Positions 47,375 through 59,324 of a stretch of 64,000 bases of DNA are shown piece by piece; position 1 is the first letter of the stretch; every line of letters begins with the position of its first letter. This DNA is from Ursus arctos (taxonomy: Eukaryota > Chordata > Mammalia > Carnivora > Ursidae). The position numbers were made by a program, and so were the translations under genes. The stretch lies in assembly GCF_023065955.2 (NCBI RefSeq), contig NW_026622813.1:1-64000 (forward strand). The letters run 5' to 3'. The notes under the pieces are model-generated. The model was not told the DNA's origin. It saw only the letters and a list, made by a program, of their open reading frames with translations, and did not search any database.

Positions 47375-48849
47375 ATATTATAAAAGGCATCCAAATTGTC
47401 AAGGGAGAAGTCAAACTTTCACTACTACAGATGACATGGTATTCTATAGAGAAAACCCATAAGATTCCACCAAAAAAATTGCTACAACTGATACACTATA
47501 CAAAGTCAACATACAGGAATGTGTTGCATTTCTATACACTGATAATGAAGCAGCAGAAAGAGAAATCAAGAAATCAATCTCATTTATTGCACAAAAAGTT
47601 ATAAGATACCTAGGAATAAACCTCACCAAAGAGGTAAAAGATCTGTTCTCTGAAAACTTATAAAACACTGATGAAAGAAATTGAAGATGACACAAAGAAA
47701 TGGAAAAGTATTTCATACTGATGGATTAGAACAAATATTGTTAAAATGTCTACACTACCCAAAGCAATCTACACATTTAAGCAGCCAAAACAATCTTGAA
47801 AAACAAAAGCAAAACCAGAGGCATCACAATTCCAGACTCAAGTTATATTACAAAGCTGTTGTCAAGACTGTATGGTACTGGCACAAAAACAGACACACAG
47901 TTCAATGGGACCAAATGGAAAACAGAAATGAATGGTCAACTTATCTTCAACAAAGTGGGAAAATATCCAATGGAAAAAAGGCAGTCTCTTCAACAAATGG
48001 GAAAACTGAACAGCACCATGGAAAAGAATGAAACTTGACCACTTTCTTACACCACACACAAAAATAAATTCCAAATGGATGAACGACCTAAATGTGAGAC
48101 AGAAAACCATCAAAATTCTAAAGGAGTACACAGGCAGCAACCTCTTTGACCTAGGCTGCAGCAACTTCTTGCTAGATACATCTCCAAAGGCAAGGGAAAT
48201 GAGCAAAAATGAACTATTGGGACTTCATCAAGATAAAAAGCTTCTGCACAGTGAAGGACACAATCAATGAAACCAAAAGGCAACATTAGGAATGGGAGAA
48301 GGTATTTGCAAATGACATATCTGATAAAGGGTTAGTATCTAAAATCTATAAAGAACTTATCAAACTCAACACCTAAAAAATGAATAACCCAGGTAAGTAA
48401 GGGGCAGAAGACATGAACAGACATTTTTCCAAAGAAGACATACAGATGGCTAACAGACACATGAAAAGATGCTCAACATCAGTTATCATCAGGGAAATAC
48501 ACATCAAAACTACAATGAGATATCACCTCACACCTGTCAAAACAGCAAAAATTAACAACACAAGAGACAACTGATGTTGGTGAGAATGGGGAGAAAGGGG
48601 AACCATCTTACTCTCTTGTTGGGAATGCAAACTGGTGCAGACAGTCTGAAAAACACTCTGCAGTTTCTTCAAAAAGTTAAAAATAACTACTCAGCAACTG
48701 AACTACTAGGTATTTACCCAAAGTGTACAAAAATACTGATTCAAAGGGATACATGCACTCCAATGTTTACAGCAGCATAATCAACAATAGCCAAATTATG
48801 GAAAAAGCCCAAGTGCTCATCAACTGATGAGTGGATAAAGAAGTGGTAT

Positions 48850-48916
<67 letters not shown>

Positions 48917-49320
48917 GGAATATATTACTCAGCCATGAAAAAGAATGAAATCTTGCCATTTGCAACAACATGGTTGGAGCTAGAGAGTATTATGCTAAGT
49001 GAAATGATTTAGTCAGAGAAAGACAAATATCATATGATTTCATTCACATGAAGAATTAAAAAAAAAAGATGTACATGGGGAGAGAAAAAAGAGAGACGCA
49101 AGCCATAAAGCAGACTCTTAACTACAGAGAACAAACTGATGATTGCTGGAGGGAAGATGGACAGGGAGATGGGTTAAATGGGTGATGAGTTAAGGAGGGC
49201 AACTGTTGTGATGAGCACTGGGTGTTGTATGTAAGGCATGAATCACTAAATCCTACACGTGAAACTAATATTACACTGTATGTTAGCTAACTGGAATTTA
49301 AATAAAATCTTGAGAGAAAA
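47375..49320 (+). mobile_element. 5'-truncated L1 (ORF2 RT region to 3' end), decayed
   Basis: Starts AAAAGGCATCCAAATTGTCA just before the reverse-transcriptase active-site region and runs through the ORF2 C-terminus to the 3' end (ACACTGTATGTTAGCTAACT, then TGGAATTTAAATAAAATC). ORF2 is broken by frameshifts. It contains a CA microsatellite at 48850-48914. The 3' tail differs from the young L1s in the window and is closer to the general carnivore (dog-like) L1 tail. It ends exactly at the left end of duplicated block copy 2. Confidence 0.88.
48850..48914. repeat. CA/TG microsatellite
   Basis: About 32 CA units with a single CAAACA interruption near 48866, at the place where the surrounding L1 has GTGGTATA...ACAATGGAATAT. 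Likely length-polymorphic. Confidence 0.95.
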
Positions 49321-49324
49321 AAAA

Positions 49325-50170
49325 CACAGCCATAAAAATAATCCCCAGGTGTGAAGAAGAATTGGAATTCACAGTTTCTATATCATGTTACCTACAGAGT
49401 CCAGTTTTCAACAAAAATTTATGAATTATGCAAAAAACACCAGTAAATAATATCTATACTCAGAGGGACATAAATAGACAATTAAACTGTCTTTGGAGGG
49501 ACCCAGATTTTGGATTTGGCAGACAAAACCTTTAAATCACCTATTATTAATATGTTCAAAGAACCAAAGAAAGCCAAATTTAAAAGACTGAAAGTATGAA
49601 AGCAATGACATAACAGAGGATATCAAAAAAGATAAATTATTTTAAAATGACTGCATTTGAATTTGAGAGTTTAAGTATATAACTACTTTCTTCATTAAAA
49701 GGGCTCAAAAACAGCTATGAGATGGCAGAATAAAGAACCAGTGATTTAAAGATACACTAACAAATTATTCACTCTGAACAGCAAAAAGCAAGAAAGTGTA
49801 TCAATATATAACTGAAGAGAGCCTCAGAGACCTGTGAAACAGCAACAAGCACACCAATCTGTGCAATAGGAGACCCACAAGAGAGAGAAAAAGAGGCAGA
49901 AAAAAATATTTGAAAACAATAATAGCCAAAAATTTCTCACAGTGGATGAAAAATAAATCTACAGATCCAAAATTCAAAAGCTCAATGAATTTCAAGGAGG
50001 ATGAATATAAACCCTTACTTACTCCCATGTGCAAAAAATAACAAAATATATCTCAAATACCTGAATGTAAGAGCTATAGTCTAAAACGTTAGAACAAACC
50101 AAGGAGAAAATCTTCTTGATCATGAATTAGGGGGACTGTTCTAGGTAAGGAACAAAAGCATGATCCATAT
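49325..50170 (+). repeat. Duplicated block, copy 2, left part
   Basis: Matches 6965 to about 7815 in the same orientation with only scattered substitutions and small indels (for example both carry TCAGAGGGACATAAATAGAC and GATGAATATAAACCCTTACT). It is interrupted on the right by nested L1 elements and resumes at 58232. Confidence 0.88.
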
Positions 50171-50188
50171 AAAAAGAAATAAAAATAT

Positions 50189-50261
50189 CTTCTCCCATTC
50201 CATAGGTTGCCTTTTAGTTTTGTTGACTATTTCCCTTGCCGTGCAGAATATTTTTATCTTG
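50189..50261 (-). mobile_element. Inverted 5' segment of a twin-primed L1, piece 1
   Basis: Antisense L1 ORF2 (ATCTTCTCCCATTCCATAGG, then TTTTGTTGACTATTTCCC). It is cut off by the full-length L1 and continues at 56439. Confidence 0.85.
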
Positions 50262-51202
50262 CAGTGGGGGGAAAGATGGCGGAGGAGTAGGGGACCCTTT
50301 TTCAGCTGCTCCCCTGAATCCAGCTGGATATCTACCTGAACATCCTGAACACCCACGAAACCAGCCTGAGATAGGAAGATATATCTGGATCTCTACAAAC
50401 GAACATCTCCAGTGCTGAGTATTGACGTATAAAGTGGGGAACCGTGAATCCCTGCACAGATATCGGAAGATAAACGGAAGGGGGAGGGAGCTGCTGCCTT
50501 TGGGCACCGGGAAGCAGTAGCCACCTGCATTGGGGAGCGGCAGGACTCATGAACCAGCACCCACGAGAGAGCAGACTGAGACCAAGACCGTGAGCCCGAG
50601 AACGCACATGCAAACAGACTGAAAATGGGAGCACCAGAGTTCTCCGGAGTGCTCACTGGAACCGGACTGATACTGGGAGCTCAGGAGCGCACATGGGAAC
50701 CGGGGGCGGCTGGCAGTTTTAGAAGCACAAAGGACAGAGACGTGCCAGCCCTGAAAGTGAGGGCTGAGAGAGTGCTGTGAGGCACACATCCTGGGACTCT
50801 GCAGGGTTTTCAATAGCATCAACGGAAACAGAGTTAGAGTGGCCAGGAGAGCTCAGTGAAGAGTGGACTGCAATCTCTCTGTTCTGAGACAGGCTGGGAT
50901 TTGGCCACCGCTGCTCTGACTCTCAGAAGAGGCACAGAAAACTGCCAGGGAAAGCTGCCAGAGAACAAAAGCCTGGAAATACGGGTTCATATTGTGCCCA
51001 TCCCTGTCTCCCCCTCAGAAGGGATGGGGTAACTCTACCCAAACAGGGTTGCCTGAGTATCAGTGTGGCAGCCCCTCCCCCAGAAGGAAGGATGAAAATT
51101 AAGAAGCCTACATCCCTAAGGTCCCTGAAAAACAAGTGCACACTGCTGGGTCTTGGTCAATAATTTGGGCTCTGTGCATCCCCACAACCTTTCCTCATCA
51201 GA
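50262..51202 (+). promoter_or_regulatory. L1 5'UTR with internal promoter region
   Basis: About 940 bp, GC-richer than its surroundings, beginning with an AAGATGGC motif (50273-50280). A similar motif near the 5' end of human L1 binds YY1 and positions initiation (established for human L1; inferred here). Whether it still drives transcription is unknown. Confidence 0.6.
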
Positions 51203-52093
51203 ATGAAGAGAAGAAATGCTCATCAAAGAAAGGAGACAGAGACTGTGCCCTCTTCCACAGAAATGATGGATATGGATATAACCAAATTGTCAGAAATGGA
51301 GATCAGAGTAATAATGGTCAAGTGATGTGTAGGGTTGAAAAAAATATTAATGAAAATATTAATGAGAATATGGAATCTCTAAGGGCGGAAATTAGAGCAA
51401 ATCTGGCAGAAATTAAAAATGCTATGAATCAAATGTAGTCTAAACTAGATGCTCTGACAGCCAGGGTAAATGAGGCAGAACTAATTAGTGAATTGGAGGA
51501 TGGGATGGCAGAAGAGAAAATTAAAAGAGAAAGTTGGCTCAAAAAATTCCAATCTCAAGAATGTAGATTACAGGAGATTACTGACTCAATGAAATGTTCC
51601 AATGTCAGAATCACTGGCATCCCCGAGGGGGTGGAGAAAGGGAGAGATCTAGAAGAGATATTTGAACAAATAGTAGCTGAGAATATCCCTAATCTGGCAA
51701 AGGAAATAAGCGTTCATGTCCAAGGGGCAGAGAGGACCCCTCCCAAGATCAATGAGAACAGACCTACACCACATCACATCATAGTGCACTTCTCAAATAT
51801 TGGACCAAGGACACAGTCTTGAAAGTGTCCAGGGGGAAGAAAATCCTTACGTAAAGAGGGAAGAATATCAGAATAACGTCAGTCTGTCTACAGAGATCTG
51901 GCAGGCCAGGAAGGGTTGGCAAGCTATTTTCAAAGCTTTAACTGAGAAGAACAGGCAGCCAAGGATCCTTTATCCAGCAAGGCTGTCATTCAGAATTGAT
52001 GGAGAGACAAGGACATTCCAAGACTGGCAGAAACTAAAGGAATTTGTGACCACCAAGCCAGCCCTACGAGAGTTATTAAGGGGGGTTCTATAA
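51203..52093 (+). pseudogene. L1 ORF1 (RNA-binding chaperone protein), broken
   Basis: L1 ORF1p trimerises through a coiled coil and binds L1 RNA. The likely start is ATG 51203 (MKRRNAHQRKETETV). A frameshift near 51300-51340 moves the frame; the coiled-coil part reads ENMESLRAEIRANLAEIKN. A nonsense TAG lies at 51436-51438. The RRM-like part (CSNVRITGIPEGVEKGRD, then RPTPHHIIVHFSNI) follows, with another frameshift near 51810. The C-terminal domain ends ALRELLRGVL at 52093. About 297 codons, the normal carnivore L1 ORF1 length. Confidence 0.85.
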
Positions 52094-52194
52094 AAGTAAA
52101 AAGGAACAAAGAGTGATACAGAACAGAAATTTACAATCTATAGAGACAAAGACTTCATAGGCAACATGACATCATTAAAATCATATCTCTAAAT

Positions 52195-55100
52195 CACTCT
52201 CAATGTGAATGGCCTAAATGCTCCCATAAATGCCACAGGGTTGCAGATTGGATAAAAAGACATGATCCATCCATTTGTTGTCTACAAGAGACTCATTTTG
52301 AACCTAAAGATACATCCAGTATGAAAGTGATGGGATGGAAAACCATTTTTCATGCCAATGGACCTCAAAAGAAAACTGGGATAGCGATTCTCATATCAGA
52401 CAGATTAGATTTTAAACTAAAGACTGTAGTTAGAGATACAGAATGACACTATATTATTCTTAAAGGATGGATCCAACAAGTGGATATGACAATTATAAAT
52501 ATCTATAGCCCCCAAAAAAGGGGAGGAGCAAGATACACAAGCCAACTCTTTAGCAGAACAAAGAGACATATAGATAATAATATGTTAATAGTAGGGGACC
52601 TCAACACTCTGCTCTCAGCAATAGACAGATCACCTAAGCAGAAAATCAACAAAGAAACGAGCTTTGAATGACATACTGGACCAGATGCACCTCATAGATA
52701 TATACAGAACACTATACCCCAGAACAACAGAATACTCATTCTTTTCGAATGCACATGGAATTTCTCCAGAATAGACCATATGCTGGGTCACAAAACAGGT
52801 CTCAACCAATACCAAAAGCCTGAGATTATTCAGACCACAATGCTTTGAAACTGAAACTCAATCACAAGGAAGAATTTGGAAGAAACTCAAACACTTCGAA
52901 CCTAAGAACCATCTTGCTTAAGAATGACTGGGTAAACCAGGATTTTAAAAATCAGATTAAACAATTTTTGGAGACCAATGAGAATGAAAACATATCAGTC
53001 CAAAACCTGCAAAGGTGGTCCAAAGGGAAAAATACATAGCCACCCAAGCCTCACTCAAAAGAATAGAAAAATCTAAAATGCAGTTTTTATATTCTCACCT
53101 CAAGCCGCTGGAGTTGGAACAGAAGAACAGGCCTAACCCAAGCACGAGAAAGCAGTTGATTAAGATTAGAGCAGAGATCAATGAATTAGAAACCAGCAGC
53201 ACAGTAGAGAAGCTCAACAGAACTAGAAGCTGGTTCTTTGAAAGAATAAATAAGATCGATAAGCCACTGGAAAGACTTATTCAAAAGAATAAAGAAAAGA
53301 CATATATTAATAAAATTATGAATGAAAGGGGAGAGATCATGACCAACACCAATGAAATAGGAAGGATTATTAGAAACTTGTATCAACAGCTTTTGCCAAT
53401 AAATTAAACCCCCTGGAAGAAATGGATGCCTTCCTGGAAACCTATAAACTACCAAGACTGAAACAGGAAGAAATTGATTATTTAAACAGACTGATTATGA
53501 AGAGACTGAAGCAGTGATCTAAAACCTCCCCAAAAACAAGAGTCCAGGCCCTGACGGATTCCCCAGGGAATTCTACCAAACATTCAAAGAAGAAATAATA
53601 CCTACTGAAGCTGTTTCAAAAAATAGAAACAAAAGGAAAACTACCAAACTCATTCTATGAGGCCAGTATTACCTTCATCCCAAACCAGGCAAAGATGCCA
53701 TCAAAAAGGAGAATTACAGACTGATATCTCTGATGAATATGGATGCCATATTTCTCAGCAAGATCCTACCTAATAGGAACCAACAGTACATTAAAAGGAT
53801 TATCCATCATGATCAAGTGGGATTCATCCCTGGGATGCAAGGGTGGTTCAACATTCACAAATTGATCAGTGTGATAGATCATATCAACAAGAAAAGAGTC
53901 AAGAACCATATGATCCTCTCAATGGATGCAGAAAAAGCATTTGACAAAATACAGCATCCTTTCATGATTAAAACACTTCAAAGTGTAGGGATAGAGGGTA
54001 CATTCCTCAATCACATAAAAACCATCTATGAAAAGCCTACAGCAAATATCATTGTCAATGGCGGAAAGCTGGAAGCCTTTCCCTTAAGATCAGGAACACG
54101 ACAAGGATGCCCACTCTCGCCACTATTATTCAGCATAGTACTAGAAGTCCTTGCAACAGCAATCAGACAACAAAAAGGGATAAAAGGTATTCAAATAGGC
54201 AAAGAAGAAGTCAAACTGTCTCTCTTCGCATATGACACGATATTCTATACGGAAAACCCAAAAGACTTCACCCCCAAACTACTAGAACTTACAGAGTAAT
54301 TCAGTAATGTGACGGGATACAAAATCAATGCTCAGAAATCAGTTGCATTTCTATACACAAACAATGAGACTGAAGAAAGAGAAATTAAGAATCCATTCCA
54401 TTTACAATAGCACCAAAAATCATACGTTATCTCGGAATTAACTTAACCAGAGATGTAAAGGATCTATATTCTAGAAACTACAAATCACTGTTGAAAGACA
54501 CTAAAGAAGACATAAAAAGAAGGAAAAATATTGCATGCTCATAGATCGGAAGAATTAACATAGTTAAAATGTCTATGCTACCCAGAGCAATCTACACTTT
54601 CTCTGCCATCCCGATCAAAATACCAATGACGTTTTTCAATGAACTGGAACAAACAGCCCTTAAATTTGTGTGGAACCAGAAAAGGCCCCGAATCGCCAAG
54701 GAATTGTTGAAAAGGAAAAACAAAGCTGGGGGCATCACATTGCTGATTTCAAGGTATACTAGAAAGCTGTGATAAAAAAGATAGCATGGTACCAGCACAA
54801 AAACAGACACAAAGACCAATGGAACAGAATAGAGAACCCAGAAATGGACCCTCGGCTCCTTGGGCAAGTAATCTTTGATAAAGCAGGAAAAAACATCCAG
54901 CAGAAAAAAGACAGTCTCTTCAATAAATGGTGCTGGGAAAATTGGACAGCTACATGCAAAAGAATGAAACTTGACCACTCTCTCACACCATACACAAAAA
55001 TAAACTCCAAATGGATGAAAGAACTCGATGTGAGACAGGAATCCATCAAAATCCTAGAGGAGAACATAGGCAGCAACCTCTACGACATTGGCCACGGCAA

Positions 55101-55918
55101 CTTTTTTCATGACACATCTCCAAAGGCAAGAGAAACAAAACAAAAAATGAACTTGTGGGACTTCATCAAGTAAAAACAGTCAGAAAAACTAAGAGGCAGC
55201 CCATGGAGTGGGAGAAGATACTTGCAAATGACACTACAGATAAAAGACTGGTATCCAAGATCTACAAAGAGCTTCTCAAACTCAGTACATGAGAAACAGC
55301 AAATCAAAAATGGGCAGAAGATATGAACACTTTTACAATGAAGACATACAAATGGCTAACAGACACATGAAAAAATGTTCAAAATCATTAGCCATCAGGG
55401 AAATTCAAATCAAAACCACCTTGAGATACCACCTACAGCAGTTAGAATGGCAAAAATTGACAAGGCAAGAAACAACAAATGTTGGAGAGGATGTGGAGAA
55501 AGGGGGTCCCTATTACACTGCTGGTGGGAATGCAAGTTGGTACAGCCATTTTGGAAAGCAGTGTGGAGGTCCCTTAAAAATTGAATAATTGAGCTACCCT
55601 ATGACCCAGCCATTGCACTACTGGGTATTTACCCCAAAGATACAGACGTAGTGAAGAGAAGGGCCATATGCACTGCAATGTTCATAGCAGCATTGTCCAC
55701 AATAGTTAAATTTTGGAAGGGCCGAGATGCCCTTCAACAGACAAATGGATAAAGAAGATATGGTCCATATATACTATGGAATATTACTCAGCCATCAGAA
55801 AGAATGATTACCCAACATTTGCACCAACATGGATGGGACTGGAGGAGATTATGCTAAGTGAAATAAGTCAAGCACAGAAAGACAATTATCATATGGTTTC
55901 ACTCATTTATGGAACATA
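52195..55918 (+). pseudogene. L1 ORF2 (endonuclease/reverse transcriptase), broken
   Basis: Order of remains: endonuclease (LNVNGLNAPI-like start near 52200, CCLQETHF near 52280-52300, VGDLNTLLSAIDRSP near 52590), then RT ([15 protein letters not shown] near 53805-53850, [15 protein letters not shown] near 54090-54135). The active-site motif reads FAYD instead of FADD near 54226-54237, so a catalytic aspartate is lost. The C-terminus has the Cys motif ([18 protein letters not shown], 55480s-55540) and ends SLIYGT at 55918. At least six frame changes or stops. Confidence 0.88.
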
Positions 55919-55927
55919 AGAAATAGT

Positions 55928-56131
55928 AGGGGGGCGCCTGTTGGCTCAGTCATTAAGTGTCTGCCTTCGGCTCAGGGTGTGATCCCAGCATTCTGGGATT
56001 GAGTCCCACATTGGGCTCCTCCGCTTGGAGCCTGCTTCTTCCTCTCCCACTCCCTCTGCTTGTGTTCCCTCTCTCTCTGGCTGTCTCTCTCTGTCAAATA
56101 AATAAATAAATAAATAAAATCTTAAAGAAAG
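55928..56131 (+). mobile_element. Carnivore SINE in the full-length L1 3'UTR
   Basis: Head GGGGCGCCTGTTGGCTCAGT, CTGCCTTCGGCTCAGGGTGT, GGAGCCTGCTTCTTCCTCTC, and an AATAAATAAATAAATAAAAT tail. Perfect 10-bp duplication TAAGAAATAG at 55917-55926 and 56132-56141. Confidence 0.95.
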
Positions 56132-56438
56132 TAAGAAATAGCATGAGGATCGGTAGGAGAAGGAAGGGAAGAATGAAGGGGGGGGTAAACAGAAGGAGGA
56201 ATGAACCATGAGACACTATGGACTCTGGGAAACAAACTGAGGGCTTCAGAGGGGAGTGGGTGGGGGACTGGGATAGGCTGATGATGGGTATTAAGGAGGG
56301 CACATGTAGCATGGTGCACTGGGTGTTACATGCAAATAATGAATCATGGAACATTACATCAAAAACTAAGGATATACTGTATGGTGATTAACATAACATA
56401 ATAAAAATTATTATTAAAAAAAGAAGCTTTATATCTTG

Positions 56439-57232
56439 ATGATGTCCCAATAGTTATTTAGTTATTTTTGCCTTTTTTCCCCTTGCCTTTAGAGATCCGT
56501 CTTGCAAGAAGTTGCTGCAGCTGAGGTCAAAGAAGTTACTGCCTATGTTCTCCACTAGGATTTTGATGGTTTTCTCTCACATTTAGGTCTTTCATCCATC
56601 TTGAGTTATCTTTATGTATGGTATAAGAGAATCGTCCAGTTTTATTCGTTTGCAGGTAGCTATCCAATTTTCCTAGCACCATTAATTGAAGGGACTGTGT
56701 TTTTCCATTGGATATCCTTTGTCAATGATTAGTTGACCATAGATTTGAGGATCCATTTCTGAGTTATCTATTCTGTTCCATTGAGCTATGTGTCTGTTTT
56801 TGTGCCAGTAACATGCAGTCTTGATGATCACAGATTTGTAATATAGCTTGAAGTCAGACATTGTGATGCCACCAGCTTTAGTTTTCTTTTTCAACATTCC
56901 CCTGCCTATTTGGGGTCTTTTCTGGTTCCATGCAAATTTTAGGACTGTTTGTTCCAGTTCTGTGAAAACTGTCAATGGTACTTTGATAGGGATTGCACTG
57001 AATGTGTAGATTGCTCTGGGAAGCATAGACATTTTAATAATGTTTATTCTTGCAATCCATGCCCATGGAATGCTTTTCCATCTCTTTGTGTGTTCCTCAA
57101 TTTTTTTCGTAAGTGTTCTGTTGTTTCTAGAGTACAGATCCTTTACATCTTTCATTACGTTTATTACTAGGTATTTTGTGATTTTGGTGCAATTGTAAAT
57201 GTGATCAATTCCTTAATTTCTCTTTCTTCAGA
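56439..57232 (-). mobile_element. Inverted 5' segment of the twin-primed L1, piece 2
   Basis: Antisense L1 ORF2. The minus strand has an open stretch from 57155 to 56682 reading [20 protein letters not shown] and [17 protein letters not shown], followed by decayed sequence to the split point. It is the continuation of 50189-50261 before the full-length L1 inserted. Confidence 0.88.
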
Positions 57233-58220
57233 TACATTATTGCAAATGACATAACAGATAAAGGGCTGATATCCATGATCTATAAAGAACTTCTCAAACT
57301 CAACACCCAAAAAACAGATAATCTAGTTAAGAAATGGGCAGAAGATATGAATAGATATTTTTCCGAAGAAGACATAGAAATGGCTAACAGACACATGAAA
57401 AAATGCTCTACATCAATTGCCATCAGGGAAGTGCAAATCAAAACTACAATGAGAAACTACCTTACACCAGTTAGAGTGGCCAAATTAACAAGACAGGAAC
57501 AACAAATGTTGGCAAGGGTGTGGAGAAAGGGGAACACTCTAACACTGTTGGTGGGAATGCAAGTTGGTACAGCCACTCTGGAAAACAGTATGGAGGTTAC
57601 TCAAGAAGTTAAAAATAGAGCTACCCTACAACCCAGCAATTGCACTACTGGGTATCTACCCCAATGATTTAGATGTAGTGAAAAGAAGGGGCACCTGCAC
57701 CCCAGTGTTCATAGCAACAATGTTCATGACAGCCAAACCGTGGAAGTAGCCGAGATGTCCTTCAACAGATGAATGGATAAAGAAGATGTGGTTCATATAT
57801 ATAATGGAATATTACTCAGTCATCAGAAAGGATGGACACCTACCATTTACATTGACATGGAGGGAACTGGAGGGGATTATGCTAAGTGAAATAACTCAAG
57901 CAGAGAAAGACAATTATCATATGGTTTCGGTCATGGGTGAAATATAATGAATAGTGCAGAGGACCATAGGGGAAGGGAGGGAAAACTAAATGGGAATAAA
58001 TCAGAGAGGGAGACAAACCACTGGAGACTCTGGACTCCGGGAAACAAACTGAAGGCTGCAGAAGGGAGTGGGCAGGAGGATGAGGTAACTGGGTGATGGG
58101 CATTAGGAGGGCACGTAATATGATGAAGACTGGGTGTTATACGCAACTAATGAATCATCAAACACTACATCAAAAACTGATGATGTACTATATGTTGGCA
58201 AATTGCACTTATTTAAAAAA
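57233..58220 (+). mobile_element. Sense 3' segment of the twin-primed L1
   Basis: Starts near ATTATTGCAAATGACATAAC and runs through the ORF2 C-terminus ([20 protein letters not shown] near 57400-57460) and the 3'UTR to an A-rich tail. Its first bases follow on, in L1 coordinates, from the end of the inverted segment (ATGGGAGAAGAT on the minus strand at 50189-50200). This is the signature of 5' inversion by twin priming. The target duplication is AAAAAGAAATAAA at 50171-50183 and 58219-58231. The tail sequence (TACTATATGTTGGCAAATTG) is an older subfamily than the full-length L1. Confidence 0.88.
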
Positions 58221-58231
58221 AAAGAAATAAA

Positions 58232-59038
58232 CATAAAAATATATAAACAGCTGATACATGCTATAACATAGATGAATGTCAAAAAAAAGTATTAAGAGAA
58301 AGAAGCCAGTCACAACAAACTGCATATCCTATGATTCCATTTATATGATATATCCAGAAAAAGCAAATCTATAGATGTAAGAAACAAATTACTTGTTGCC
58401 TAGGTCTGTGAATGCAGTGAGGATTAACTACAAATGGACATGAGGAATATTCTTGGGGTGACCAAATGTTCTAAAATGAATTATGATGAGTGTTACACAA
58501 CTCTATAAATTTATTAAAACTCATTGAATAGTACATTTAAAGGGATCCATTTTACAGTATACACACTAAACCTCCATAAAACCATTAAAAATACCAACTG
58601 AGATTTTCAAATATAAATTTGCACTACTTTTGGAACTCCCCTGATTTGTTCAAATACCAATTCATTATTTCTCAAAATTCTGAGGGAGACAAGCTGTTAA
58701 GGGTATAAGGTGATAGTTTCCTTAAACTTGATAGTGGTGTCAACCTGATACTATCAGTGGTTCATATAACTTGCAGTAACACAACGGACATCTAAAGTAA
58801 ACCTAAAATTCTCTAATTTGAAAAAAAGATTATCAGAGCACAAAATTACAGATCATCACATCGAACTGCCCAATTTCCCTAGATCTCTTCTGCACGTCGT
58901 GATAATTTACACTTGGGAAACCAGTGTGCACAAAAGACCTGGTTTCCATTAGAAGCACTTATGGACTCTATCCAGTCCTACCACCCAGTCCCACTAACTG
59001 ACTCCGTTCCAAATGGTAGGAACTATTTATAACTTTCT
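58232..59038 (+). repeat. Duplicated block, copy 2, right part
   Basis: Matches about 7820-8623 nearly base for base (for example GTGTGCACAAAAGACCTGGT and CATTAGAAGCACTTATGGAC). It is cut on the right by the poly-T of the minus-strand L1, so the duplication may continue beyond the window. Confidence 0.9.
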
Positions 59039-59324
59039 TTTTTTTTATAATGATTTTTTATTATATTATGTTAGTCACCATACAGTACATCCCCGGTTTT
59101 CGATGTAAGGCTCGATGATTCATTAGTTGTGTATAACACCCAGTGTACCATGCAATATGTGCTCTCCTTACTACCCATCACCGGCCTATCCCATTCCCCC
59201 ACCCACCTCCCCTCTGTAGCCCTCAGTTTGTTTCTCATAGTCCATAGTCTCTCATGTTTCATTCCCCCTTCTGATTACCCCCCCTTTCTTTAACCCTTTC
59301 TTCCCCTACTGATCATTCTAGTTC

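Larger units (their letters stand above)
50262..56421 (+). mobile_element. Full-length L1, non-functional
   Basis: Complete L1 from the 5' end (GGGGGGAAAGATGGCGGAGG) to the poly-A: 5'UTR about 50262-51202, ORF1 51203-52093, ORF2 about 52195-55918, 3'UTR to 56421. It carries a SINE in the 3'UTR. Flanking near-duplications AGAATATTTTTATCTTG (50245-50261) and AGAAGCTTTATATCTTG (56422-56438) match at 14 of 17 positions. It sits inside an older, inverted L1. Multiple stops and frameshifts in both ORFs make it inactive. Confidence 0.93.
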
